DNA of 23,192 nucleotides from assembly GCA_900660155.1 (NCBI GenBank), contig CABFPE010000852.1, positions 234,845-258,036 of the forward strand, read 5' to 3'. This document shows positions 1-9,426 of this stretch, piece after piece (position 1 is the stretch's first letter; every line of letters starts with the position of its first letter). Source of the DNA: Hofstenia miamia (Eukaryota > Xenacoelomorpha > Acoela > Hofsteniidae). Below the pieces are notes generated by a model. The model made no database searches. It was not told where the DNA came from and saw nothing but the letters and a program-made list of their open reading frames with translations. The translations under genes and the position numbers were made by a program.

Positions 1-243
1 GTATAAGTTAGACTGCAATTCGACTATAATAATCAATAAATATTGTAACAGAAACAACTTAAAGTTTATCATTTCAACTATTTACTATTATTTATCAAGT
101 ATTTAAACCTAATATAACAAGACACCAAATTCTTATGTAGATTCCATCCTAGTGTACTCCATCAACAAAATCTAAATTCTTATCTCCAAATACAATTGAA
201 TACTATCTGAAGAAGAAAATAAATAATTACTTATAAATGAATT
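1..243. other. AT-rich non-coding left edge
   Basis: No open reading frame, RNA gene or clear repeat is visible. The sequence is simply AT-rich. The edge of the window is arbitrary. Confidence 0.5.
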
Positions 244-345
244 TAGTGCCACAGGCGCACCTATCCGCCTCCAACTTGGTGGTGGGTCCCTTTGACAATA
301 TTATACCAATGGGCGCCGAGGCCGCCGCGCTAGAGGCGCCCCCTT
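244..345. other. GC-rich island with inverted GGGCGCC/GGCGCCC
   Basis: About 100 bp that is far richer in G and C than everything around it. It includes a 7-bp inverted repeat, GGGCGCC at 311-317 and GGCGCCC at 335-341, able to form a short hairpin. A 48-codon ORF (ATG 237, stop 381-383) runs through it on the plus strand, and the minus strand is also open for about 40 codons, so neither frame is convincing as a gene. The abrupt base-composition change suggests a fragment of an unrelated mobile element or retroposon, but I cannot assign a family. Confidence 0.4.
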
Positions 346-444
346 CTTATTCTTTTTTATACATAGGGAACAATGACAACTAAATTGCTAAATCCCAAAC
401 TAGTAATATTAAATCTTAGCTTTTTGCACATTCATTCTGAAACT

Positions 445-1200
445 TTTTACGCTGATTATTTTTTTAATGTCAAAATTTCAAAATACCTTTCTAGTTTTTG
501 AGCTACGGCCATTTTGTTTTCGAAAATTTCAAAAAAATCCTGGTTTTTCAACTTTGAGGGGCTGTAGCTCTAAAACTATTGAGAATTTATGCCTTAGCTC
601 TTCACTAAGTTTTGCCGCCAACACTAGAGCTACAAGATGGTATAAAAATTTTTCAAAATTTCGAAAAAAAAATTTTTCAAAAAAAAATTATTGAGGAAAC
701 CAAAAAATTTTTTTTCTTCAAAATGGGTCAATATTATAATCATTCGAAAGCTCTTAAAGAGGCGCATCTTTTTTCTATAGGTCATTTTGTTACCCGTATA
801 GATAGTTTTCTTAATATTTGAGGTTGAAGTTTTGAGGGTATCCCAAAAAGTAAAAAATTACGGATATTCGATCGCGATGGTATTTTATTTTTGAAAAGTG
901 GTACTTGTATATATGCATTCGAAAGAACTTTTAAAGCGCTACAATCCTATAAAAAAATTTTTCAAATCCGCTCAAAATTGACCGAGCTACGGCCTCCAGA
1001 ATTCTCAAATTTCATCAAAAACACAGGCCCTTTCAAATTTGACAGTTAATACCTCCGTCAGTTTAAAAGCTATGGCTTTTGTGTATTTAGATGAAACCTG
1101 CAGAATGAAAAGAGCTTTCGAATGAGCTATAGTATGCCCAAACGCGATAAAAATTACGCTTATTCTCGAAAACCGCACGAAGGGTACTCTTATCAGTTTT
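445..1200. repeat. Internally repetitive AT-rich block with GAGCTACGGCC-like words
   Basis: The words AGCTACGGCC (501-510, 985-994), GCTGTAGCTC (near 560), GAGCTACAAGATGG (near 626) and AAAAGCTATGGCTTTT (near 1066-1082) recur. CATTCGAAAG occurs directly at 741-750 and 916-925, and as its reverse complement within 1111-1124. This looks like a degenerate interspersed element with direct and inverted internal repeats rather than a gene. The ORFs it contains are low-complexity F/K/N runs. Its boundaries are approximate. Confidence 0.4.
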
Positions 1201-1462
1201 AAGCAATTGTAATGGGATGCACTTTGGAAATGCTACTTTTAAGACATTTAAGCTACGATCGCAAAAACTATGTTGTAGATTGCTCTGATATTTTAATACT
1301 AGCTAGTACTATATGGTTTATCAATGCTATTAAATTTTCAAGTATCTCTTACATAGGGTTTGTAAGTAATACCATGAAAACCTATGAAAATTCGATTTTA
1401 TTTGAAGGAATTTAGATGTAGATTTATGAAAAACTAAAGTTTATAATTTATATATGTAACCT

Positions 1463-1492
1463 TTCCCCCCTTTGCTGCTGCAGAGGGGGGAA
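1463..1492. repeat. C6/G6 hairpin
   Basis: TTCCCCCCT (1463-1471) pairs perfectly with AGGGGGGAA (1484-1492) across a 12-nt loop that contains TGCTGCTGCAG. In AT-rich DNA this is a conspicuously stable structure. It is followed directly by a 25-bp segment (1491-1515) that recurs at 2257-2281. Confidence 0.6.
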
Positions 1493-1515
1493 CTACTGAA
1501 AATAGAAGACTGGAA

Positions 1516-2310
1516 ACTAAGTGTGATATATAATTTGAGGCGTTAGTGCTTCTGCTATATATACTATTATAGCTTTTTTCTCTTCTATATATTATATCTT
1601 TTTACTATATATCTTTAGATAGCCATTACTCTGCCAATTTGTATTCAATTCCTTAGCTATTTTCACCATTTTTTAGAGCTCCTTTAATACTATATTCCAT
1701 TGTTTCTTTTATATTTTTAATTACTATTCCCTTCGTGTTATTATTACTTTAATATATTATAAATTTCTTTATGGGTTTTTCGACTATATCAACTGACCGA
1801 TTTCAGAATCCTATAACTACGCTACTTTTGACCTTTTGGACAAGGGTTATATATCAAAATGTACGGAATCACTAGCTCCATGTTAAAATAATTTTTATTT
1901 TTTGGATTTATCAATTCTCCTTCCATCGCATTCTCTAATGGAAATTGTATATTTTAACACTAATCTTATAATCAATTATTATAAAATATGGAGTAGACTA
2001 TGTTTGGAGACCTATTACTCCATGAATTTTAATGCTATCGATACAGTTTAAATATCATTTGATACGCTCTGACTAGTTCTACGACAAACTTATTTTTATT
2101 TTTTCGATTTCAACAATTTTTACAGTTTTTAGAGCATTTCGGAATCCTTATGGATTATGCTTATATATGAAAATGTACACAATTACTAGCTACATGTGAA
2201 AATAGTTTTTTATATATTAATTCTCCTTCCATCACATCACCCAATAGAAATGGTCAAACTACTGAAAATAGAAGACTGGAATTTTAAATGATGTTTATTT
2301 CAATTCAATC
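1516..2310. repeat. Non-coding region with dispersed repeats
   Basis: No gene is seen. Three segments recur elsewhere in the window. Roughly 1910-2060 resembles 12180-12340 (shared words include TTTGGAGACCTAT and ATACAGTTTA). 2068-2136 resembles 8306-8368 (shared core CTGACTAGTTCTAC). The 25-bp segment at 1491-1515 returns at 2257-2281. This is best read as old, diverged copies of mobile or satellite DNA. Confidence 0.55.
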
Positions 2311-3110
2311 TTTAACTTAATGTACACATTTGATCAGTAGAATTAACAAATTTATGATATCTCTAACACTAATACGAAGTTGGTATTTAAAAATTTTTAA
2401 TTACTTAAATTAATTCGGAAACAAATTGAAACCTTTGAAAACTCAATTTCGTTTAATATGTCAAAATGTACGCACTGACCAACAATTTTTTGTTTTTTTG
2501 ATTAATCAAAACTGCATTCATAGCGTCAGCTAATATGACTATATCCCTTAAGTAATAAAAACATTTATTAATTACGCAAATTCGTCTATTTCCTCTGACC
2601 TATTTCGAAGCCCTATATCTGTTTCAGTATTTAGCCTAAAATTTGGGGTTAAGTGAATTACCTCGAAAATGAAATTAGTCTCTAACTCAAGTGTTTTTGA
2701 AAAAATGTCAGCCAATTTTTGTATTGCTATTGTATTCTTTCCGAATAGTAGTGAAGTGGTATCACACTCATCATTTGCTGATGAGAGACATTGGTTCAAT
2801 TCCAATCTATTCGTAATAGTTTTATTCCTTATATGACTTCGAAAGATCATTCAAACCTTTCTATACCTAATTTTTTGAGTTGGCCGAAAATTAAAAAATT
2901 TTTATTTCAGTTCAATCTTTCGCTAATTATATCATTTAACAAGTAGAATTAAGAAACCTAACCATCATTAATATTAATCCGAAATTCGCAATATAAATTT
3001 TTTATTCCTTATATGACTTCGAAAGATCATTCAAACCTTTCTATACTCAATTTTTTGTGTTGGCCGAAAATTAAAAAATTTTTATTTCAATTCAATCTTT
3101 CGCTAATTAT
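2310..3110. repeat. ~180-bp satellite-like repeats, block 1
   Basis: Positions 2821-2930 and 3001-3110 are near-identical 110-bp segments exactly 180 bp apart. Segments near 2327 and 2938 carry the family signature (TTGATMAGTAGAA-like, then CTAATATTAATCCGAAGTT-like, then AATTCGGAAA-like). The same monomer appears in blocks at 5040-5470, 7875-8300, 8500-8640, 10880-11200 and 11740-11890. The short ORFs here (for example minus strand 2572-2850) are chance frames across repeats. Confidence 0.7.
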
Positions 3111-3299
3111 GCAGAGATCAAAAATATGCCGAAAAATTAATTTTTGTAATGTCCCCAACAATCGCCTTGAAAAATATGAATGTCCTTCAAAATCTATTGG
3201 ACAACCAATGATGTTTACATATGCATTATATAAACAGTGGTAAACTCAGAGCAAGTTTATTACAAAATGTACATAAATTGAGTTTCTGATCAAAAACAA

Positions 3300-3550
3300 A
3301 TGGAGCTGACATTCTATTTAGACGAGATTAATCTCATGCAAATTTCATTATTAAAACTTTCAGCAATAGAAAGATAGTTAAGTTAAAGCTGATGCAACTT
3401 ATTCATTACAACTCTAGTTTAATGCGATTTGTGTTCTGACAATTCTAAGAATTATTATGAGTTCAGAAAATAATTTAATATTTAATTTTTGCTGCATTGC
3501 TTATCCTTAAAAAATTTATTGTACAAAATACTAGTGAAATACAGCACAAT
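3300..3550. repeat. Variant of the ~180-bp repeat (CTTTCAGCAATAGAA subtype)
   Basis: The stretch around 3355-3450 matches the 11270-11600 array: CTTTCAGCAATAGAA, then GATG.AACTTAT.CATTA.AACTCTA, then TTTAATGCGA. It is a diverged single copy of that subtype. No gene is visible between 3110 and 3768. Confidence 0.55.
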
Positions 3551-3767
3551 TTAATAACTTTTGTATTGCCAATCTATTTTTGAAATGTCGTTCAGACTTT
3601 CTAAGTCTTGTTTGTGCTTTAATAATTTTTATTTGAGCTCGAACTTAAGTTTAGCATAAAATTTGAAAAGAAGCAAAAATAAATTAATCACACACCTAAT
3701 ATTAATGGTTTAATGGGTTTTCTGCTATCCATTTCGGCAATGTTGTGATCCATATTATTGAGCGAAA

Positions 3768-3986
3768 ATTTTATGCTGGGGGAATTGTTGTAGAAACTTT
3801 TACAATTAGCTACGGGTATTTTCAGCGCATTCCTTTGTAGATGTTATGCTGCCGGAATTGTTTTAGAAACGTTTATAATTAGCTACGGGTATTCGCAGCG
3901 CATTCCTTTGTAGATTTTATGCTGGCGGAATTGTTTTAGAAACTTTTACAATTAGCTACATGTATTTTCAGCGCATTCCTTTGTAG
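3768..3986. repeat. Three tandem 73-bp units upstream of the SGNH gene
   Basis: Units at 3768-3840, 3841-3913 and 3914-3986 are each exactly 73 bp and differ at only a few bases. Each carries GGAATTGTT, TTAGCTAC and GCGCATTCCTTTGTAG. The array ends 45 bp before the TATA box and 84 bp before the ATG of the hydrolase gene. That position makes it a candidate upstream regulatory array, although it could be an ordinary minisatellite. Confidence 0.85.
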
Positions 3987-4030
3987 TTAATTAATGCATT
4001 GGCATCGGCAAAGATAAATGGGGTAACCTT

Positions 4031-4058
4031 TATATAAATATGTAACTAAAAATTCAGT
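4031..4058 (+). promoter_or_regulatory. TATA box and candidate initiator of the SGNH hydrolase gene
   Basis: TATATAAA lies at 4031-4038. TCAGT, which matches the arthropod-type initiator, lies at 4054-4058. The A of the initiator is 25 bp from the first T of the TATA box, slightly short of the usual ~30 bp. The 5' UTR would be about 15 nt before the ATG at 4071. Confidence 0.5.
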
Positions 4059-4070
4059 GTCATTTACAAG

Positions 4071-4562
4071 ATGAACTCAACACTCATAATTGGTGCATCA
4101 AATCTTCGTCGAGCCATAGAAAATCCCAAAATGAGGTGGTTTCAAATTCCGAACACTACAATCGATGCACGTGGAGGGCGAAGCTTCAAGCATCTTCAAC
4201 ACTATTCAACAAAAGATCATTATAACGTCATTGTTCTCTTTATCGGAACTAATGATGTATACAAAGAAGTTGATCGGAATACTTTTCAGCGGTACGTCGT
4301 CAGATCCATAAAAAATCTCCTGAGATTCACCAAAACTATTGTAATTTTGCCAATTCCTCCGACGAAGCCTGTTCACTCTGAGAGACGAATCGAGTTCAAT
4401 AACATTATCAGAGAAGCTTGCAACAATTTTCGAGATGGGAACTATTTTTCTAAATATCGGACAATACGTCCGGTGTTTTTACCAGACGGCATACACTTCT
4501 GTCAAAGCCAACACTTAAACATTTTAAGAATTTTGTGTAGTGTACAAAAAATATTTAATTAA
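4071..4562 (+). CDS. SGNH/GDSL-type hydrolase domain protein, 163 aa, intronless
   Basis: This is a stand-alone SGNH-fold hydrolase, a superfamily of serine esterases, lipases and acetylhydrolases. All four signature blocks are visible in order. Block I is IIGASN with the likely nucleophile Ser10 (the usual GDS is GAS here). Block II is the Gly pair ARGG (35-36). Block III is GTND (59-62) with Asn61. Block V is DGIH with the Asp139/His142 pair. At 163 aa it is close to a minimal SGNH core, with no signal peptide, membrane segment or extra domain, so it is probably intracellular. The ATG follows a TATA box by 40 bp and the 73-bp triple repeat by 84 bp. There is no in-frame extension with conserved character. 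SGNH domains also occur in some LINE-type retrotransposon proteins, so this could be a host gene or a domesticated or captured fragment; the absence of introns fits either. The substrate cannot be inferred. The fold call is firm and the function open. Confidence 0.8.
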   Translation: MNSTLIIGASNLRRAIENPKMRWFQIPNTTIDARGGRSFKHLQHYSTKDHYNVIVLFIGTNDVYKEVDRNTFQRYVVRSIKNLLRFTKTIVILPIPPTKPVHSERRIEFNNIIREACNNFRDGNYFSKYRTIRPVFLPDGIHFCQSQHLNILRILCSVQKIFN

Positions 4563-5040
4563 CGTTACTTTGTCTTTTCAATTGTTTTCATCTATCATAC
4601 ATATTAATAATGATTAAATTTAATATGAAATTTGTTTACTTAACATTAATGTAAATTACATAATTGTCAGAGGTTATCTAAATGTATATGTGCAGTTTAC
4701 CCGAAAAATTTTTCTCACATTTATAGTAAATTGTTTCCCTTGAGTAACAGAAATTATTATTTTATCATGAATTTATTATCTTGCACAATTACAGTGAAGA
4801 ACAGAAGTTTTAATAATATGTTTTAGCTCCTTAATCCTGCATCGTACCCAGAACTAATTTCTCGTTGCTATCATATAATAATATTTCTGCGAATGTCTCT
4901 CAATTGCTCAATCCTGCATAGAACCCAGACCCAATATATTGTGGCAATTATATAATACTATTTCTCGCGATGTTCATAATTATTACCTCTATAATAAATA
5001 AGATTTCATCTCAGGAAAGCTTATAAAACAAAGACGTATT
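4563..5040. repeat. Non-coding spacer with 77-bp repeat and copy of right-end segment
   Basis: 4690-4744 resembles the last bases of the window (23132-23187), sharing GTGCAGTTT, TTATAGTAAATTG and TTTCCCTTGAG. 4763-4804 resembles 12013-12054 (TATCATGAA, ATCTTGCACA). A diverged tandem duplication with a period near 77 bp has AATCCTGCAT at 4833 and 4910, each followed by a CCCAGA word. No gene is visible. Confidence 0.55.
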
Positions 5041-5480
5041 GTAACAAATAACAAATTCTTCATATTTCAAATCTTTATGTGAAATTGATACTTAAATTTT
5101 TTATTACCTCAATCAATACGGAAAGACATTCTATTCTTTCAAAATTCAATTTTGTTTGTTAGACGTGCATTTGCAAATTTTTATTTAACATGAAAAATTG
5201 CCTTAATTCATCGCATTTGATAAGTAGAAATAACAAACATATCCTATTATTAATATTAATCCGAAGTTCGTAAGATAAATTTTTTATTCCTTACATGAGT
5301 TCGAAAGTTCATTCAAACCTTTGAAAATTCAATTTAATGTGCTCGCCGAACAGAAAATTTATTTTTTTATTTCAATTCAATCTTTCTCTAAAAATATCAT
5401 TTGATAAGTACAATTAAGAAATCTATCCTATCATTAATATTAATCCGAAGTTCATAATATAAATTTTTTATGAAGTATTT
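5040..5480. repeat. ~180-bp satellite-like repeats, block 2
   Basis: CATTTGATAAGTA occurs at 5214 and 5398, 184 bp apart, each followed by family words such as AATATTAATCCGAAGTTC. A more diverged unit precedes them from about 5040. The monomer is the same as in the 2310-3110 block. Confidence 0.65.
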
Positions 5481-6013
5481 TTGCTAAACGCTATTTTTAT
5501 TTTTTATTACATAAATTTCTACATCTAAAGTATTGAATTCAGACAATGTTCGAGGTTGACTAAATATTATTAACGTACGCCAAGCATCCAATTTGAATTT
5601 TAAGATGTTTAAGTCAATTTCTGAATTAATCTCAACAACAATGGATATTTATATGTGCTCACTGTAATATTATATTGAAATCCAGGACAACTGAATAATT
5701 TTATGAAATTTATAAAAATCCTCAAATTTGTATATTTATTCTTTTCTTATCATGGATGCTTGTCTATCAAAATTTGGAACCTTCGTATGTCAACATTTTA
5801 AGAAAAATTAAAAGAGCCGCTGTTTGCTTAATGTAAGTAATTAATTCTTAAGCGATGTAATTTTTGGATAATTTTCGTCGGTGCACCTCAACGGGAAGTC
5901 ACTGGATAATCAAGTTTGCAATCAAATTGTGGTTACACCACTGCGATCAGCAATTTACACGTTTGAGTTGCGCAGCTTCATTGATTGACCAAATAGGAAA
6001 GGTTTTCATACTA
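5481..6013. other. Non-coding upstream region of paralog 1
   Basis: No gene is supported. TGTTTGCTTA at 5821-5830 is the reverse complement of TAAGCAAACA, which occurs twice upstream of the second paralog. An ORF is open from 5864 into the gene, but its first 76 codons have no counterpart in the paralog, so it is treated as leader sequence. Confidence 0.45.
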
Positions 6014-6048
6014 ACCAATAGAATTTGTTTGTTTGAGTACTATATATT
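6014..6048 (+). promoter_or_regulatory. CCAAT/TATA promoter of paralog 1
   Basis: The word ACCAATAGAATTTGTTT (6014-6030) is followed 27 bp from its start by TATATATT (6041-6048). The second paralog has the same arrangement with one or two changes and a 26-bp spacing. The TATA box lies 51 bp before the ATG, which gives a 5' UTR of about 20 nt. Conservation of both elements in otherwise diverged flanks supports this as the core promoter. Confidence 0.65.
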
Positions 6049-6091
6049 TGACACATTTTGTGCGCATTTATACAAATTTATTCTCTATAGA

Positions 6092-7460
6092 ATGTCCTTC
6101 TTAAATCACGTTTCAGATGAGAAAGCTGTTAAGCTTGCATTAGACCTAAGCCTAACAAACATCTCCAAGATGAAAAGAAGTCTAGACATAGACGACAGCG
6201 ATGGTGAACTCTTCTTTGATGAAAGACTCACAGCCATGTTATGCCACATCAAATCGAGTGGTACATTAAATGTGGCCAAGTACAATCCGCGTGGAACAAA
6301 AGTTAATCACCAGGAGTCCACCTACAATAGAATGCTCCTTTTTGCGTAAGTATTTACCTTAATATAATCATTTTCTAAATTACTGTTTAGTGACATTAAC
6401 TCGGGCGAGTCTTTTATTATGTTTACCAAAACCGAAGAGGAGTCGAGGGAATTGCTTCGGATGTCTCAGCGCGGTGTTAAGATTGGAGGTCTTACAATGG
6501 TGTGCGATCCAGAAATGACGCACATGAAGATGTCCAGTACGTGCATCATCAATACATGTAACGCTTTAGTGGACATGGAAATTGAAGATCAATCGATTCC
6601 AATTCGTCCAATAGAATTGCAAAGCAGCAGTAATTTTAATTTCTTCTGCGAGATTGTTCAAGCTTCTCAAATTAAATTTAAGGGAGTTTACACTCAATTT
6701 GCATGTTCGGGGACGCTGTGTGATGGAGCGTATGGGCAACACTGTAACATTTGCCTTACTATTTCAACTAGAAAGTCCTGGAACTTGAGAGTAATTTTCA
6801 AGTTATTGAAGTACAAGAAGAGCGTGTCATTTGAATCGAATACACTTGCACGAAGAATGTTTACGGAAACAACACTTGCTGTAAGTTTTATGTATTCTTC
6901 AATAACAAAATACTTATGAGGATTTCTTTATGCATTTAATATATATATGAATGTATGTAACTTTAATTTTTTACGTAATTTAAATAGCTTAAACTTATAT
7001 TATAAATGTTGCTTAATCTATTTTGCTTGCTTGCTTGAAAACATTTTATAGGATTACCTATTGTTATTACTTATGTGTTCTATTTAAATGCATATTCATA
7101 CAAAGTTTTTTTGTTTACCTTTCAGTAGGTTTTTCGAAAATATATACAACTTATTCAACAAAATATTTTACCCTTCCATTATTTAAATTACTAATACTTT
7201 TTGCTTAGACACCGCTAGAAAAGCTTGATCCTGCAGAAATTCGATCAGAGTGTATGGAAAAAGTTAACTCTATCGGTGCTTGGCAGATATATGGTTGGTC
7301 GAAGGGCACACAGGACATTATGATGGATGTAAAAAAGTTCAACATAATAAGGATGGTACCATTAACGCAACTTGACAAGATTTCATTTATGTCTAGCGTT
7401 GAGGAAACGCAATATGTTGGCGGTCCAAGTGAGCGCATCCGACGCTTGTCAAGAGACTGA
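6092..7460 (+). CDS. Paralog 1 of an unrecognised three-exon gene family (331 aa)
   Basis: Exons are 6092-6345, 6391-6880 and 7209-7460. The introns are 45 bp and 328 bp, both with GTAAGT donors and TTTAG or CTTAG acceptors. The ATG at 6092 is chosen because paralog 2 begins M-S-[FY]-[LI]-N at the same point and similarity stops upstream. The protein has an acidic patch (DIDDSDGELFFD, about 32-43), a beta-rich middle region (G-x-x-x-M-V-x-DPE; CNALVD; RPIELQ; FFCE), a four-cysteine knuckle (C190-x4-C195-x7-C203-x2-C206, with CDGAYG between), and a last-exon block with YGWSKGT (276-282), KKFN and RMVP, ending in GGPSERIRRL. There is no signal peptide or membrane segment, so it is probably nuclear or cytosolic. 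The beta-rich core followed by a Cys knuckle is reminiscent of an OB-fold with an attached zinc site, but that is only a guess. Both copies look intact, and about half the residues match paralog 2. Gene structure is confident; function is unknown. Confidence 0.8.
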
Positions 7461-7874
7461 ACTTTTGTATTAGTTTTTTGTATTTTAACATCCTAGAATA
7501 TACAAATATTAATTTGAATTTTCCATTACTAATGATTTCATATATTACTAATTATAAATATTAAGCTTTTGAAATTTTAATTTCAATCTTTTTAGCATAT
7601 TTCAAAAATCACAAATTTATCATTTTAAATTTAACATTACATTTTAATAGTCCTAAATTTCAAAATGAATTCATTGTTTCGTAACTGTGATTGAAAAATC
7701 TTAATAATTATTAATTACCAATATATCCTGAAATTTCTCCTATTAAATTTGTAATATCTAAGAAGTTATGTGTACATTGAAAACAAAATTTTGAATTGCT
7801 AACGAATTGATATAAATATTTTTGAGCACCCAAGCGTTGTCTTAAATTTATTATTTGGTCTGACCAATATATAA
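7461..7874. other. AT-rich non-coding spacer after paralog 1
   Basis: No ORF of interest and no canonical AATAAA are seen near the stop; AATATA near 7497 is the closest possible polyadenylation signal. Otherwise it is featureless AT-rich sequence. Confidence 0.4.
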
Positions 7875-8300
7875 GAAATATATTCTAACTTTCTAAAATT
7901 AAATTTTATGTGTTAGCCGTACATTTTATAATTTTATTTAAACTCAAGCCTTGACTTTAGTTATCATTTGATAAGTAGAAACAGCAAACTTTTCAAGTCT
8001 AAAAAACTTATGCGAAATTGATGCTTACATTATTTTATTGTCTTAATCAATACCGAAATATATTCTAACTTTCTAAAAATAAATTTTATGCGATAGACGT
8101 ACATTTTTAAAATTTAATTTAAACTCAAGCCTTGACTTTAGTTATCATTTGATAAGTAGAAACAGCAAACTTTTCAAGTCTAAAAAACTTATGCGAAATT
8201 GATGCTTACATTATTTTATTGTCTTAATCAATACCGAAATATATTCTAACTTTCTAAAATTAAATTTTATGCGTTAGCCGTACATTTGTATAATTTTAGA
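7875..8300. repeat. ~180-bp satellite-like tandem array, block 3
   Basis: This is the clearest tandem stretch. GAAATATATTCTAACTTTC begins at 7875, 8055 and 8236, giving periods of 180 and 181 bp, and the intervening sequence is almost identical between copies (CAAGCCTTGACTTTAG, TTGATAAGTAGAAACAGC, CAAACTTTTCAAGTC). A further part-copy lies at about 11740-11890. Near-identity indicates recent amplification relative to the other blocks. Confidence 0.85.
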
Positions 8301-9357
8301 TGCAGTCTGACTAGTTCTACAACAAACTTATTTTTTCGATTTCATCAATTTTTACCATTTTTAGAGCAATAAATGCGATCGATTAAAATTCTCATATTTA
8401 TTACATAACTTTCTGATTTTTACCTGTCATTGACCAGGCAAGAGCCAAACGATTTTAACAATGCGATAGTCACAATTCAGAAGGCTGCTGCAAAGTCAAT
8501 TTTTAAGTTGATAAGTAGAAATAATAAATTCATTATATCTCTAATATTAAGGTGATTTTGGGATCCAAAATTTTTTATTACTTTAAAACTGAAATAGTTT
8601 ATAATCCATATATTTACCGATTGTAGCATTTTCTAAATTTAGGTTCATATTTAAATTCAATAATCGTCCGGTGGACAACCCGGGTTTATTGCTAATTTAT
8701 TATTACCTATACCAATTCGCAAACGGATATAAGCATCTTCAAATTCATTTTAGGTGGTGTGAGTATATTAATACATTTAGATATAAGCTCTGACTTTGCA
8801 TTTAATTCATTACCAATAACCAGAAAATAACAAATTTGTATATCTAATAATAATAATGCGACTTTGGAGTCTAAGTAGAAAAAAACATAAACATGCTAAT
8901 TGCAACTGCAAACACAATTTCGATATGACATCAGTTCGAAAGCATTCAAAAAATAGTTGCGTAGATTAGTGCTAATAAAATTTGAACAAAATTTGCATTA
9001 ATATTAGGTATTTTTAATATATTATATTCACTATTTGATACATAGTGTGCTATAATAGTTGTGCGCAATTTGTGGATGCAATTTTAAGCAATTATAATTT
9101 ATGGCGCTTGACCACAAGCCAATCAACCAAAATTGCGGTGCTTAACTTTTAAGTTACGGGAACTAAGCAAACATTTCATTTGTAGAAATTGGTGGTTTAT
9201 CATCCCAAACAATACTGAAATACATTCTAACCAAAAATCCTGGGGTTAACAATTAAGTGACAGGCACTAAGCAAACAACGACCATTACATTTCAATCAAA
9301 ATTTGAATCACAAAGGGACCGCATTTTTGATGGACAAGTATCCATAAAAAGAAAAGG
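8301..9357. repeat. Dispersed repeats and upstream region of paralog 2
   Basis: 8306-8368 resembles 2068-2136. 8450-8503 matches 12060-12113 with about three mismatches over 54 bp. 8505-8640 is a diverged unit of the ~180-bp family. Closer to the gene, two 24-bp copies (9150-9173 and 9254-9277, three mismatches) share ACTAAGCAAACA. No gene is seen. Confidence 0.6.
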
Positions 9358-9391
9358 ACCAATGAAATTTGTTTATTGTTTAATATAAATA
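9358..9391 (+). promoter_or_regulatory. CCAAT/TATA promoter of paralog 2
   Basis: ACCAATGAAATTTGTTT (9358-9374) is followed 26 bp from its start by TATAAATA (9384-9391). The ATG at 9427 is 43 bp past the TATA box. The order and spacing match paralog 1 while the surrounding sequence does not, so both elements appear to be under constraint. Confidence 0.65.
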
Positions 9392-9426
9392 TACAAACTT
9401 ATGAAGTACCATCATTTCATTGTATC

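Noticed and set aside
237..383. 48-codon ORF through the GC-rich island
   Set aside because: The opposite strand is similarly open, there is no recognisable domain, and base composition alone can explain the lack of stops.
467..821. Two overlapping ORFs of 75 and 69 codons
   Set aside because: They are low-complexity F/K/N-rich frames across poly-A and poly-T repeat sequence, with no domain and no promoter.
2572..2850. Minus-strand ORF of 92 codons
   Set aside because: It runs through the ~180-bp satellite family; other copies of the repeat do not keep the frame.
3013..3243. Plus-strand ORF of 76 codons
   Set aside because: Its first half lies inside the satellite copy at 3001-3110, and its twin at 2821-2930 is not an equivalent gene.
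5864..6091. 76-codon N-terminal extension of paralog 1
   Set aside because: The TATA box at 6041 lies inside it, and paralog 2 has no counterpart upstream of the shared M-S-[FY] start.
7205..7438. Minus-strand ORF opposite exon 3 of paralog 1
   Set aside because: Shadow of the plus-strand exon, which is supported by a paralog and splice sites.
7875..8300. CRISPR-like array
   Set aside because: The whole ~180-bp unit is repeated, with no unique spacers, in a eukaryotic context.
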